From contig NZ_CP109999.1 in the NCBI RefSeq assembly GCF_025947145.1, positions 930,001-994,000 of the forward strand: 64,000 nucleotides of DNA, in the 5' to 3' direction. This document shows, piece after piece, positions 9,905 through 18,518 of this stretch. Under the pieces are notes generated by a model. It did no database searches, was not told where the DNA came from, and was given only the letters and a program-made list of their open reading frames with translations. How positions within the stretch are numbered: position 1 is the first letter of the stretch; each line of letters starts with the position of its first letter. The translations under genes and the position numbers were made by a program. This stretch comes from Flavobacterium sp. N1994. GTDB lineage: Bacteria; Bacteroidota; Bacteroidia; Flavobacteriales; Flavobacteriaceae.

Positions 9905-10511
9905 CTAAAGGAGGCATTTGTGTGGTATCTACCGTAGTAGTATCAACGGTTTCTTCATAAGTAACTTTTCCGTCTCCCAGAACTAAATCAATTTTAGACG
10001 ATTTTAGAATTTTATCACCTGCTTTTAATTTTTTTCCATTCATACTCATTTCAAGTACCATGTCTTTTCCTAAATAAGGTCTATAAGAAATAGTTCCTTC
10101 TTGTAAACCAACTGCTTCTAATGTTGGTACAGCCTGGCGATAAGTTTTTTCAATCAAATCAGGTAAGGCAACCATGGTATACGTTGAAGCATTTATCTTG
10201 ATGTAAATCTTTCTTCCTTCTTTTACTTTGGCTCCTGCTTTTGGCTCCTGCTCTACTACAGTCAGCTTTGGGAAGTCGGGTTTGAAATCAACGGTATCCA
10301 AAACTACAAAGTCTAAATCAAGTGCCGATAATTGCTCTTCTGCCTGTTCTACCGAAAGTTTGGCCAAATTAGGAACCGTAATTTCCTGACCATGATGCGT
10401 AGTGTAAGTAATCCAATGAAAAAATAAAAACGAGATAACAGCAACTATTGCCATGGCGGCAAGAATCTGTGCAAAGAAAACCCCACTTGTTAAATACTTT
10501 CGTAAACTCAT
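9894..10511 (-). CDS. PASTA domain membrane protein
   Basis: A 205-residue protein with one N-terminal membrane helix (about residues 13-35) and three consecutive PASTA-like modules outside the membrane (TVPNLAKLSVEQAEEQL, MVALPDLIEKTYRQAV and a following VLGDGK-ending module). PASTA modules bind peptidoglycan or muropeptides in Ser/Thr kinases and penicillin-binding proteins. Here there is no kinase or transpeptidase, so it is a stand-alone PASTA protein. It overlaps rluD, an arrangement common in flavobacteria. A role in the periplasm near the wall is inferred. Confidence 0.88.
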   Translation of the reverse strand: MSLRKYLTSGVFFAQILAAMAIVAVISFLFFHWITYTTHHGQEITVPNLAKLSVEQAEEQLSALDLDFVVLDTVDFKPDFPKLTVVEQEPKAGAKVKEGRKIYIKINASTYTMVALPDLIEKTYRQAVPTLEAVGLQEGTISYRPYLGKDMVLEMSMNGKKLKAGDKILKSSKIDLVLGDGKVTYEETVDTTTVDTTQMPPLDGQ

Positions 10512-10530
10512 AAAGAAATTTTAATTTGCA

Positions 10531-10538
10531 CAAAGATA
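10531..10538 (-). promoter_or_regulatory. -7 box (TATCTTTG, minus strand) for the PASTA-rluD operon
   Basis: On the minus strand TATCTTTG lies about 20 bp before the PASTA ATG at 10511. It fits TAnnTTTG and implies a short leader. Confidence 0.5.
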
Positions 10539-10575
10539 TAAAAAACATAAAGGTATTTGGTTTCAAAAAAAATGA

Positions 10576-10583
10576 TAATTTTG
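10576..10583 (+). promoter_or_regulatory. -7 box (TAATTTTG) for ddl
   Basis: TAATTTTG fits TAnnTTTG and lies 21 bp before the ddl ATG at 10605. With the minus-strand box at 10531 it forms a compact divergent promoter region of about 90 bp. Confidence 0.5.
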
Positions 10584-10604
10584 TTTCAACTAAAACTTAC
10601 CTAA

Positions 10605-11591
10605 ATGAACGTAGCAGTAGTAATGGGTGGATATTCAGATGAATCTGTGATATCATTACGAAGTGGTCAATTAATCCTAAATCAACTTGACAAAACCAAA
10701 TACCAACCGTTTGAAGTTCATATCCTTAAAGACGAATGGTATTGCTTAATTGAAGCGACTAAATATCCCATCAACAAAGCTGATTTTACTGTTACCAAAG
10801 ACAATCAAACTATAAAATTTGATGTTGCTGTAAACACAGTGCATGGAACTCCAGGAGAAGACGGTCATCTTCAAGCCTATTGGGAACTTATTGAATTGCC
10901 TTACACTGGTTGCAATTATTATCAATCAAGCTTGACTTTTAACAAAAGAGATACCCTTTCGGTGTTGTCAAAATTTAATATTCCTAAAGCCAAATCGATT
11001 TATTTGACCAAAGGAGAAGCCATTGATGGAAATAAAATTGTGGCCGAATTGGATTTGCCTTTCTTTGTAAAACCAAATCAATCCGGAAGTAGTTTGGGTG
11101 TTTCTATGGTAAGTACTTTAGAGGATTTGCCAAAAGCTTTGGACTTTGCTTTCGCAGAAGATAATGATATTTTAATCGAATCCTATTTAAACGGAACGGA
11201 AGTGTCTGTTGGTGTTTTAAATTTTAAAGGTGAAACCAAAGTATTAGGTATTACCGAAATATTATCCCAAAATGAGTTCTTTGATTACGAAGCCAAATAT
11301 TTAGGAAAATCCGAAGAAATCACTCCAGCCCGAATCTCAAAAGAGTTAGAAGATTTAGTAATTGAAACCGCTAAAAAAGTTTATCAATCTCTAGGCATGA
11401 TTGGGTTCTCGCGTACCGATTTTATCATCATGAATGGCATTCCACATTTTATAGAAATCAATACCAATCCTGGATTGTCACCACAAAGTATCTTTCCGCA
11501 ACAAGCGGCACATGCTAATATTCCTTTTAGCGATTTGTTGGATAATGAAATTAGTTTAGCTTTACAAAGAAAACCGATTTGGAAAAAATAA
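10605..11591 (+). CDS. ddl: D-alanine--D-alanine ligase
   Basis: ATP-dependent ligation of two D-Ala residues for peptidoglycan precursors, in the cytosol. The 328 residues show the N-terminal MGGYSDESVISLRSG motif, the ATP-grasp core PFFVKPNQSGSSLGVS, the GFSRTDFI segment and the metal/product-site motif EINTNPGLSPQSIFP. Length and motif order are normal for Ddl. It is followed after 6 bp by coaD, so the two probably form an operon. Confidence 0.96.
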   Translation: MNVAVVMGGYSDESVISLRSGQLILNQLDKTKYQPFEVHILKDEWYCLIEATKYPINKADFTVTKDNQTIKFDVAVNTVHGTPGEDGHLQAYWELIELPYTGCNYYQSSLTFNKRDTLSVLSKFNIPKAKSIYLTKGEAIDGNKIVAELDLPFFVKPNQSGSSLGVSMVSTLEDLPKALDFAFAEDNDILIESYLNGTEVSVGVLNFKGETKVLGITEILSQNEFFDYEAKYLGKSEEITPARISKELEDLVIETAKKVYQSLGMIGFSRTDFIIMNGIPHFIEINTNPGLSPQSIFPQQAAHANIPFSDLLDNEISLALQRKPIWKK

Positions 11592-11597
11592 ATCATC

Positions 11598-12056
11598 ATG
11601 AAAAAAGCAGTCTTCCCAGGTTCGTTTGACCCAATTACTTTAGGGCATTATGATATTATCAAAAGAGGCATTTCACTTTTTGACGAAGTGATTGTAGCTA
11701 TTGGTATTAACGCCGATAAAAAATACATGTTTTCTCTTGAAGACAGAAAAAAGTTTATTGAAGAAGCCTTTAAAGATGAGCCAAAAGTTTCTGTGATTAC
11801 TTATGAAGGTTTAACGATTGATTTATGCCGAAAATTAGATGCCGAATTCATCCTAAGAGGATTGCGAAATCCAGCCGACTTTGAGTTTGAAAAAGCCATC
11901 GCTCACACCAACCGAAGATTGTCTAAAATAGAAACCGTGTTTCTTTTAACCGCTTCTAAAACTTCGTATATTTCTTCCAGCATCGTAAGAGATGTGATTA
12001 GAAATCATGGCGATTATACTGTTTTGGTGCCTGAGAGCGTTGTGGTAAAGAAATAG
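11598..12056 (+). CDS. coaD: Phosphopantetheine adenylyltransferase
   Basis: Adenylates 4'-phosphopantetheine to dephospho-CoA, the penultimate step of CoA synthesis. The 152 residues match the family. The nucleotidyltransferase motif FPGSFDPITLGHYDII contains the TxGH signature, and SSSIVRDV near residues 125-132 supplies the second nucleotide motif. RGLRNPADFEFE is also characteristic. The ATG at 11598 follows ddl by 6 bp. Confidence 0.97.
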   Translation: MKKAVFPGSFDPITLGHYDIIKRGISLFDEVIVAIGINADKKYMFSLEDRKKFIEEAFKDEPKVSVITYEGLTIDLCRKLDAEFILRGLRNPADFEFEKAIAHTNRRLSKIETVFLLTASKTSYISSSIVRDVIRNHGDYTVLVPESVVVKK

Positions 12057-12076
12057 TCATTTGGTAAACAATACAT

Positions 12077-12469
12077 TTACTTTCCAATCAGTAGCGTAAG
12101 CGCATAACGTACTCTAACCAATTGTCCGTTTTGTTTTCCTGGGCTCCACTTTGGCAAACTCTCTAAAATTTTAATTAAAGCTTTGGCCTTGGGAGTCTCA
12201 ATATGACGCAAAATGGCAACATTGCTGAGTGAACCATCTTTTTCAATTACAAATACCGCATAAACTTTTCCTTTTACTTCTGAGGCAAATCCAGCTTTTA
12301 AGTAGTTTTCATTTACTAAAGTAGTTAAGGCGTCTAATCCTCCAGGAAATTCTGGTTTAACATCAATCCCAGTAATATCATAAATAGGACTTGCATCTAC
12401 TTTTGCATTACTTTGAGAAAAGGCAGCTATTGTTATAAATAGCAGTAGCAATGTTATTGTTTTTTTCAT
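12077..12469 (-). CDS. Secreted TonB C-terminal-like protein
   Basis: A 130-residue protein with a signal peptide (hydrophobic residues 4-17, cleavage near AAFSQ-S). The mature part matches the TonB C-terminal fold: PEFPGGLDALTTLV at the start, then KGKVYAVFVIEKDGSLSNV and LPKWSPGKQNGQLVRVRY. It lacks the N-terminal membrane anchor and Pro-rich linker of energy-transducing TonB, so it is more likely a free periplasmic TonB_C protein of unknown partner. It is convergent with coaD, 20 bp apart. Confidence 0.82.
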   Translation of the reverse strand: MKKTITLLLLFITIAAFSQSNAKVDASPIYDITGIDVKPEFPGGLDALTTLVNENYLKAGFASEVKGKVYAVFVIEKDGSLSNVAILRHIETPKAKALIKILESLPKWSPGKQNGQLVRVRYALTLLIGK

Positions 12470-12491
12470 TTTTGTATTGGGAAAGTAGTAG

Positions 12492-14012
12492 TTATTTAAA
12501 AATATTCATCTCCTCATTATAAATGGTACTTTGTATGTTTAAAAAGTTTAAAACACTATGAAACACATGGTTTTGAGAAACGGTTGTATTAGGCTTAAGT
12601 TGTTTAGAACCTTCAGACATCCAAACTATAAAGGGAATCTCATACTGTTCTTTAGGAGCAATACTGATAGGAATTCCGTGCATGTATAGATTTTTTTCTC
12701 CTAAGGATTCTCCATGATCTGACACAAAAATCATAGCGCTTTTGTACTCTTTCAATTGTTTCAAATCTTCGATTACTTTCGATAAAATATAATCGGTGTA
12801 AACAATCGTGTTGTCATAAGCATTGATTAACTCGGTTTGAGAACATTTCCCTAATTCTACACTATTACAAACGGGTTTGAAATTTTCAAATTGGGGCGGG
12901 TATTTTTTGCTATACGTTGGGCCATGACTAGTACTGGTGTGCAATACTATCAATATTTTATTTTTCTTACTGGCTAGTATCTGCTCGTTTAGTCCCTTCA
13001 AAAGCGCTTCATCGTAATTGCATTCATCACCTTCACATTTGGGTAGTATCTCTTCTCGTTTTTGATAATTTTTGATATGCACTGGTGGCTCTCCCCAGTT
13101 AGAGGTTCTCCAAATCACTTCTACATTATTCCGGTATAAATAATTAGGCAAAATTTCATATAAATCATCCGTGTTGGCATGTTCTAAAATACATTTTACT
13201 CCAGCAGTGGTGTAGGTTGCACAAGAGTTCGCTTCAAAATGATAGACATCAGGCATTTTGGAAAGCAGTGGATTTGTATTTTTTTTGTAGCCATATAAAG
13301 AAAAATTTTGGCTTCTAGCCGATTCTCCTATGACTAAGACTACAACCGATTTCTGATTGTCTTTTATAGTAGCATTAGGCAATAAAATTTCCTTTTGATT
13401 TTTACTAAATTGATGCTTATAAAAAAGGGAGATGTTCACCGTATAAGACCAAGGCATAGCCAATCCTCCTAATGTTTTTGAGTTTTTATCTATCCACAAC
13501 CAATTGCTGGCATTGGCAAAGACTAACGTTAGAATAAATAAAAGCGTAAGCGAAACCGTAATTAAAAACTTCTTCAAAGGAACCTTTGTGATTTTAGCTT
13601 TAAAGATATAAACACTAGGGATAACTCCAAATAGAATGATTTCTGCCACTAATCTAATAGAAAAAAAACTACTTGCCTCTTCGTATTTGGTATTGAGTAC
13701 ATTCCCAATCATCGTTTCATCTATAATGACCCCATACGTATTGACAAAGTAAACGGCAATGGCGTTGATTATAAAGAATAAGATGAGTAAAAACTTTCCA
13801 ACTCTTCGGGATAGTGAAAATAGTAGGTAAAAGACAAAAGCATTTAAAACCAACATTAAAACAATCAAACTGATAATCAGAATAATGCCACCAAAACTTT
13901 TATAGTCAACGTTATCAAAGACAAAAGAGAAAAAAGGAAAATGGAAGAATAAAAAGTTAAGACAACTCATTATCAAGGCGAAATGAGTTATTTTCAGATT
14001 ATTTTTTAACAT
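12492..14012 (-). CDS. Phosphoethanolamine transferase, EptA/sulfatase-fold family
   Basis: Predicted to move phosphoethanolamine from phosphatidylethanolamine to lipid A or another envelope acceptor. From ATG 14012 it has 506 residues: five N-terminal membrane helices (residues 1-180) and a periplasmic alkaline-phosphatase-fold domain. VVLVIGESARSQNFSLYGY contains the nucleophile position (Ser here, Thr in most EptA). FVSDHGESLGE and MHGIPIS carry metal ligands, and Cys pairs resemble those of EptA. ATG 14012 overlaps the PAP2 stop (ATGTTAAAAAATAA), so it is preferred over an upstream TTG at 14045. It pairs with the PAP2 gene in one operon. Confidence 0.88.
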   Translation of the reverse strand: MLKNNLKITHFALIMSCLNFLFFHFPFFSFVFDNVDYKSFGGIILIISLIVLMLVLNAFVFYLLFSLSRRVGKFLLILFFIINAIAVYFVNTYGVIIDETMIGNVLNTKYEEASSFFSIRLVAEIILFGVIPSVYIFKAKITKVPLKKFLITVSLTLLFILTLVFANASNWLWIDKNSKTLGGLAMPWSYTVNISLFYKHQFSKNQKEILLPNATIKDNQKSVVVLVIGESARSQNFSLYGYKKNTNPLLSKMPDVYHFEANSCATYTTAGVKCILEHANTDDLYEILPNYLYRNNVEVIWRTSNWGEPPVHIKNYQKREEILPKCEGDECNYDEALLKGLNEQILASKKNKILIVLHTSTSHGPTYSKKYPPQFENFKPVCNSVELGKCSQTELINAYDNTIVYTDYILSKVIEDLKQLKEYKSAMIFVSDHGESLGEKNLYMHGIPISIAPKEQYEIPFIVWMSEGSKQLKPNTTVSQNHVFHSVLNFLNIQSTIYNEEMNIFK

Positions 14013-14871
14013 AAACTGTGGTAATTTTATAGAGTGAAACAACAAGACTAATCAATGTTACATAAAATATAATCAAATTCTCTTTGCTGATTTTATCGAT
14101 TACTACTGCCCCACAAACTAGAAACAAGACGATAAAAATGGGATAGCATTTTTTATGATTAACCCAATTCCATATTTTATATTTTTGACTGATAAAAATA
14201 CCTAGAAGGCCACAGCAATACCCTACAATACTTCCTACTGTAACATCAAGCGGATAATGAGCTCCCACTCCTACTCTGGTTAATACCAAAAGGATTCCTG
14301 TGATGAGTATCAATAAACTCCATAAAACTTTATTAGTTGCTTTTTTAGGCATAAAGGCAAATAGCAATACGGTAAGCGTAGTAAAAACGGTAATGGAATG
14401 TCCAGAAGGCAAACTGTTTCCTCCAGTCAATGTTTTCCCGATAATCACAAAAGTATCATTGTCAAATACGGCAGCAGGTCTTGGGACAGCAAATATTTTT
14501 TTTAGTATCGCCGATAAGATTGCAGATACAATGGATGCGGATAGTAAAGCCTCCCACACCTTGGGTGTATAAACAATAAGAAGCGTTAACAAGGATAAAA
14601 AAATGAGCGCATCACCAAACTGGGTCAGGTTATAAATAACCTCCGGGAATTGGGATAATTTTGAATTAATACCATAAAACCAAGGTTTCTGAATTTGACT
14701 ATAACTCCCAACATTTAAAGCATTCTGACTATACAGAAATACCACAATAGCCAATACTAAAAATAACGGTAAAAAAAATAACGAACGTTTGAGTTCAGAG
14801 AAATTAGCAATAACATAGGTGTTCATTATGGTATTGGTTTCCAGATTTTCTTGGGTGGTTTGTTGTAACAT
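13999..14871 (-). CDS. PAP2-family membrane phosphatase, possibly a lipid A phosphatase
   Basis: A 290-residue polytopic membrane protein with the three PAP2 motifs: KKIFAVPRP (KX6RP), SLPSGHS, and RVGVGAHYPLD (SRX5HX3D-like). PAP2 enzymes remove phosphates from lipids such as undecaprenyl diphosphate or lipid A (LpxE/LpxF). Co-transcription with an EptA-like transferase favours a lipid A role, as LpxE-EptA pairs are known in other Gram-negatives. UppP-like activity remains possible. The first ATG (14871) adds 15 residues before the alternative Met at 14826. Confidence 0.88.
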   Translation of the reverse strand: MLQQTTQENLETNTIMNTYVIANFSELKRSLFFLPLFLVLAIVVFLYSQNALNVGSYSQIQKPWFYGINSKLSQFPEVIYNLTQFGDALIFLSLLTLLIVYTPKVWEALLSASIVSAILSAILKKIFAVPRPAAVFDNDTFVIIGKTLTGGNSLPSGHSITVFTTLTVLLFAFMPKKATNKVLWSLLILITGILLVLTRVGVGAHYPLDVTVGSIVGYCCGLLGIFISQKYKIWNWVNHKKCYPIFIVLFLVCGAVVIDKISKENLIIFYVTLISLVVSLYKITTVYVKK

Positions 14872-14942
14872 GTACTGCTATTTTAAACTTTAACTGGGAC
14901 TTTTCAATGGCACCCATCTTAATGAGGCTCCACTGACGTTGA

Positions 14943-14950
14943 CAAATATA
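14943..14950 (-). promoter_or_regulatory. -7 box (TATATTTG, minus strand) for the PAP2-eptA operon
   Basis: TATATTTG on the minus strand fits TAnnTTTG and lies about 72 bp before the ATG at 14871. No clear -33 element was found. Confidence 0.45.
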
Positions 14951-15063
14951 CCTAAAAGTTTTAAAGTATAAACGGGATAGCACTGAGAAAGATTTTACTA
15001 AGCCATAGCTTTAAATCTAGAGTTGTTCTTTTGCTGCGAACTGCTGTTAATAGCCATTTTTCA

Positions 15064-15816
15064 TCAATTCATCTGTCTGTTTTTCGTTAATTGTCCAGTT
15101 ACAATAACTAATATAAATACCCCGACTAAAACTAAACTGGCTTTTAGGTTTCCTAAATTAAATCCTTCTTCTTTCGTCATATAGTCGCCCATGGTCGCAC
15201 CAATGGGGTGGGTCAAAATTATGGTACACCAATATAAAATTTCTCTCGATATGGTGGTCCAAAAATAAAGGCCAACCACAACTGCAAGAAGTCCCAATAA
15301 AAGTAAAGTCCCTCCGTCAAAACCTAAAGGTGTGTTGTGTGCCAATAAATCGCCAAAAGCAGTTCCTAATGTACTGGAAGTTAGTATCGCTATCCAATAT
15401 AAAAATTCTGTTCCCTTGTTTAGTCCGTTTGCTATGGTGTTGGTCTTGGAATGGTATTTCCAAATACTAAATGTCAAAATCAAGGCAACGATTAGTATAA
15501 TAGTCCCGAAGGTATAGCCTTGGTTTTCTGTAAAACCTAATTGCAAATGAAAAAACGATCGGCTTATGAAATCTGAAATGGTAGTTCCTAATGTACTTGC
15601 CAAAGTAATCACGGTCCAATACAAGAGTGGCTTCTGACTTTTTGAATACAAGGAAATGATCAAAGCCATTAGAAAAAGCCCAAGTAAAGCAAGTGTTCCA
15701 CCACCATACCCTAAATTAAACGTTTGGGAAATCAAATCTCCTGCCGTTTCTCCCATGGTGTTCGCACTAATGATTAATGCCCAATAAAAGAGGTTGATTT
15801 TAGGTAAGTGTTTCAT
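15064..15816 (-). CDS. Polytopic membrane protein, COG4705-like
   Basis: A 250-residue integral membrane protein with about eight helices arranged as four internal repeats. Each repeat has the pattern YW..I..S.T.G...D (FYWALIISANTMGETAGD, LYWTVITLASTLGTTISD, LYWIAILTSSTLGTAFGD, LYWCTIILTHPIGATMGD), followed by a G-rich second helix. The conserved Asp at each repeat end suggests transport or ion interaction. It resembles the uncharacterised COG4705 family. The substrate is unknown. It lies at the downstream edge of the small-gene island. Confidence 0.75.
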   Translation of the reverse strand: MKHLPKINLFYWALIISANTMGETAGDLISQTFNLGYGGGTLALLGLFLMALIISLYSKSQKPLLYWTVITLASTLGTTISDFISRSFFHLQLGFTENQGYTFGTIILIVALILTFSIWKYHSKTNTIANGLNKGTEFLYWIAILTSSTLGTAFGDLLAHNTPLGFDGGTLLLLGLLAVVVGLYFWTTISREILYWCTIILTHPIGATMGDYMTKEEGFNLGNLKASLVLVGVFILVIVTGQLTKNRQMN

Positions 15817-15845
15817 AATTTGTTGGTCAATGCTAGAGTTACTAT

Positions 15846-15875
15846 ACGTTTGTGGGCATACTAGAACATTTGGAA
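15846..15875 (-). repeat. Copy 1 of an ACGTTTGTGG...TACTAGAA motif
   Basis: The plus-strand text 'acgtttgtgggcatactagaacatttg' at 15849-15875 closely matches 'acgtttgtggacttactagaaaatttg' at 17203-17229. Both lie immediately downstream (3') of small minus-strand genes. Confidence 0.6.
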
Positions 15876-15907
15876 TTGCGCGAAACCGGAGTTTACAGCC
15901 GCAATTT

Positions 15908-16408
15908 TCAATTCTCTAATTTTACTAACTCAGATTTTTTTGGAATTATAAGTTTATTATTAAAATTGGGGAAAATCACCATTAGATCTTCTTTTCCTAT
16001 AGCACAATCTATAAAGTACCAATTTTTTCCTTTATCTAACGATACTGCAAGTAAATTACTATTGTCTTGAAATCGGCCTTCTTTAGATTTAAAGATTATT
16101 TTTTCAGGAACAAGACAATGTAATTCTTTCCCAGCATTATAAATAATGCCTGGTTCACCAATTATTACATTTTCAATTTCTATTCCTTTGGACTTAAGAA
16201 TATCCATAGTATTAGTAATAGCATTTAAAGCTTCTTCTTTGGTGAAATTTTTTAAAATTTTTGGATATGTATATTTTAAAACTATAGCATAATTATAATT
16301 TTTTCCAGCATTGGCCATTTCCTCGGCTTGCTGTTTTAATGTTCCCGAATCTTGTGCATTTGAATGATAAGTTAACATTATAAATGTAATTAAAAAGAGG
16401 CTTTTCAT
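15908..16408 (-). CDS. Secreted protein of unknown function
   Basis: A 166-residue protein with a signal peptide (MKSLFLITFIMLTYHSNAQ, cleavage near residue 19). The mature part is mixed alpha/beta with two Cys (HCLVPEK and FIDCAIG) and a SLDKGKNWYFIDC motif. I do not recognise the family. It is the first of four small minus-strand genes separated by repeat-bearing gaps of 84-173 bp. Its start ATG 16408 is the only one before the signal peptide. Confidence 0.7.
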   Translation of the reverse strand: MKSLFLITFIMLTYHSNAQDSGTLKQQAEEMANAGKNYNYAIVLKYTYPKILKNFTKEEALNAITNTMDILKSKGIEIENVIIGEPGIIYNAGKELHCLVPEKIIFKSKEGRFQDNSNLLAVSLDKGKNWYFIDCAIGKEDLMVIFPNFNNKLIIPKKSELVKLEN

Positions 16409-16440
16409 ATAAGTATAATATACTATTTAAGGTTACGAAT

Positions 16441-16535
16441 TATGGCTGTTAACGTTCCGCCACTTCAAACAGTGATGAACCTCGGAACATTGGATTTTCC
16501 GTTAAAGATAAAATTTCTTGCCAAATCGCTTTTTG
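16441..16535 (-). repeat. Dispersed repeat copy A (GTTAAAGATAAAATTTCTT type)
   Basis: The plus-strand segment containing 'cggaacattggattttcc' followed by 'gttaaagataaaatttctt' resembles 17113-17200, about 670 bp away. The minus strand reads through as a short open frame (16449-16634) that I regard as repeat-derived rather than a gene. The copies lie in gaps between small genes. Confidence 0.55.
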
Positions 16536-16548
16536 CAAATCGGCATTA

Positions 16549-17088
16549 TTATTTAGTTTGCTTTTTTGCAACAACTTTAATGGATTTTGCCATTTTTTCA
16601 AATGATTTGAAATATTTTTTAAATCTTTCTTCATTATTGGCAGAAAACACCAATTGAACTATTGTTTTTTTGCATTCAATAAATAGCATACATAGTTTTT
16701 GTCCATTTTCATAACTGTAGGTATATGTTTTATAGTTACCCGTCATAAAATTATCCTTTTTTATATTTTTAATTTTAAGGTCAAAAGTTTCCATTTTTAT
16801 ATCACTATGATTCTTTTTAATATTTTCATGAAGTTCCTCAATAAATTCCTCCAATTTTGGCGTTTTAGAATAATCGTTTCCAATTAGCTTTATATAAGTT
16901 TCTCCGCTTGCATCCTCGTAATCAGGTATAATATAAAATGGTCCTTCATCAGGTAACTGAATCCAATTTATAGGTTTTTCAACAACGATTTTATGTTTTA
17001 ATCCCTCAATTGTTTTTGATTGCCCAAAGGAATAACTTGTGTACATAAAACAAGTTGCCATAATAATTATTACTTCTTTAATTTTCAT
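16549..17088 (-). CDS. Secreted protein of unknown function
   Basis: A 179-residue protein with a signal peptide (hydrophobic residues 5-20, cleavage near YSFGQ-S). The mature part is lysine-rich, contains FYIIPDYEDASGETYIKL and ends in an amphipathic helix (KKYFKSFEKMAKSIKVVAKK). The layout resembles small periplasmic proteins of PsbP-like/DUF1795 type, but this match is not secure. It belongs to the small-gene island at 15.8-18.4 kb. Confidence 0.65.
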   Translation of the reverse strand: MKIKEVIIIMATCFMYTSYSFGQSKTIEGLKHKIVVEKPINWIQLPDEGPFYIIPDYEDASGETYIKLIGNDYSKTPKLEEFIEELHENIKKNHSDIKMETFDLKIKNIKKDNFMTGNYKTYTYSYENGQKLCMLFIECKKTIVQLVFSANNEERFKKYFKSFEKMAKSIKVVAKKQTK

Positions 17089-17112
17089 GTTTTTTTTCAG
17101 TTTTAGTATTTT

Positions 17113-17229
17113 TTACTATGCTGCCTGCCACTGTTCCGATGTTTCAAGCTGTAGCCAACTTCAGAACATTTTATTTTCTGTTAAAGATAAAACTTCTTAC
17201 TAAACGTTTGTGGACTTACTAGAAAATTT
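17113..17229 (-). repeat. Dispersed repeat copy B plus second ACGTTTGTGG motif
   Basis: The segment 'cttcagaacattttattttctgttaaagataaaacttctta' resembles copy A at 16441-16535. It is followed directly by 'aaacgtttgtggacttactagaaaatttg', which resembles 15846-15875. Here the two repeat parts are joined, whereas they are separate elsewhere. Confidence 0.55.
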
Positions 17230-17261
17230 GTGTTGTGTAAAACGACTGTCGTGCGATTTTT

Positions 17262-17822
17262 CTATTCTACAGTTCTATTTAGGTGAATCATTCTAATCAA
17301 ATCTGTTGGACCAATATCCGATGTTCCAACGTCAAGTTTAACTATCTCTCCGTTAGAAAGGCCTAATACCAAATATTGATGGGATGGACCTCCATGAACT
17401 ATCTCAATTCCAGTAGTCATAATATCGTCCCAAATTATGGTCTGGTCTTTAAAAGTGAACGAGGTTGAATTGGTCGTGAAAATTATTTTACTGTTAAAGT
17501 AGATAGTATAGAGGGATAAAACTAGTAACCCGAAGCTAATACAGCCTAGTAAAATCAGAAAACCCGACTTTTCATTACCGTAGTTAATGAAAGGAAAAAT
17601 AAACAAAAAAGTTGCCGAAATAATCAATATAACTATTGGTCTCGTTTTGTCAACCCCAATTCTCAGGTTTTTCGTTTGATCTTTAGTTTTGTAATCAGAA
17701 CTTTTAATTTCCAAATATTCTTTATAAGTAACCGATGGAGACCATTTTTGCAAAATATTTTTTGGAGAATACTTTGCTGCAATTATTTCTCTTACTTCTT
17801 CGATGGACAATTTTTTTTTCAT
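17262..17822 (-). CDS. Two-helix membrane protein of unknown function
   Basis: A 186-residue protein. Residues 1-60 are charged and cytosolic-like. Two membrane helices (about 61-80 and 85-108) are followed by a beta-rich tail (KIIFTTNSTSFTFKDQTIIW...). The C-terminal part resembles a PH-like fold seen in small bacterial membrane proteins, but this is inference. No family is recognised. Member of the small-gene island. Confidence 0.65.
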   Translation of the reverse strand: MKKKLSIEEVREIIAAKYSPKNILQKWSPSVTYKEYLEIKSSDYKTKDQTKNLRIGVDKTRPIVILIISATFLFIFPFINYGNEKSGFLILLGCISFGLLVLSLYTIYFNSKIIFTTNSTSFTFKDQTIIWDDIMTTGIEIVHGGPSHQYLVLGLSNGEIVKLDVGTSDIGPTDLIRMIHLNRTVE

Positions 17823-17906
17823 AAAATGCTTAATAGTCTATTGGAATGTTGCTCAACTAAAAAATTTGCTTATGTGGGAAACAGCTGTTATCAGTAGTGC
17901 TCATAA

Positions 17907-18377
17907 TTAGTTAACTTTTGTTTCCGACCAACCAGTTTGATTGCCAATATCACAATTGACAGAAATTCTTATTGATTTGTTTTCATATATGATTTTCCTA
18001 TATCTATAGTTATAAATTGAGCCACTTTCTAAAACTTGATAAGCTATTTTTTTTCCATCTTTTTTCTCAAGAATTGATATGTCTTTCCATCTTGAATAAT
18101 TATTAGAAAATGCAGTTGAAATATTATAGATACAAATTAAGGTATAAGGCAAGGCTGTTAAAACAATTAAAATTATGAAAGCTATTCTGAGTATTTTGGA
18201 ATTAATTTTTTTTGATAATTTAAAAAGAAAAAAGAAAATTATAATAACTAAAATTGAAATAACAAACCTTGCTATTCTTTCAGTAAACATATCGCTAAAT
18301 TCTATTGGAAAACCAGTAAATATTAATGATATTAAGATAGAAATTGAAATTAAAATTATTATTAAATGTCTTTTCAT
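17907..18377 (-). CDS. Multi-helix small membrane protein of unknown function
   Basis: From ATG 18377 (MKRHLIII) the protein has 156 residues with about three hydrophobic helices in the first 100 residues, then a soluble tail with one Cys (NCDIGNQTGW). The frame could extend to a TTG at 18410, but the ATG places a normal hydrophobic N-terminus first. The DNA is very A/T-rich. No family is recognised. It is the promoter-proximal gene of the small-gene island. Confidence 0.6.
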   Translation of the reverse strand: MKRHLIIILISISILISLIFTGFPIEFSDMFTERIARFVISILVIIIFFFLFKLSKKINSKILRIAFIILIVLTALPYTLICIYNISTAFSNNYSRWKDISILEKKDGKKIAYQVLESGSIYNYRYRKIIYENKSIRISVNCDIGNQTGWSETKVN

Positions 18378-18518
18378 TATCCTTTTTTTTGTGTTACCAC
18401 TAACAAGCAAATCTCCTCAAGCCTCTCATCCTTTTCCGATTCACTCAACGTAAAAATATTACAAAATCAAAGGCAACCAGAAGGGTTTCCTTTATAATTA
18501 TCAACAACTTAATTTTTT

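Noticed and set aside
14013..14045. TTG start extending the phosphoethanolamine transferase by 11 residues
   Set aside because: ATG 14012 overlaps the upstream stop codon in the usual coupled manner, and the extension adds only a hydrophilic stretch before the first helix.
16449..16634. Minus-strand ORF of 61 residues between two small genes
   Set aside because: It overlaps the start of the next gene's 3' end and consists mainly of the dispersed repeat, so it is probably repeat-derived.
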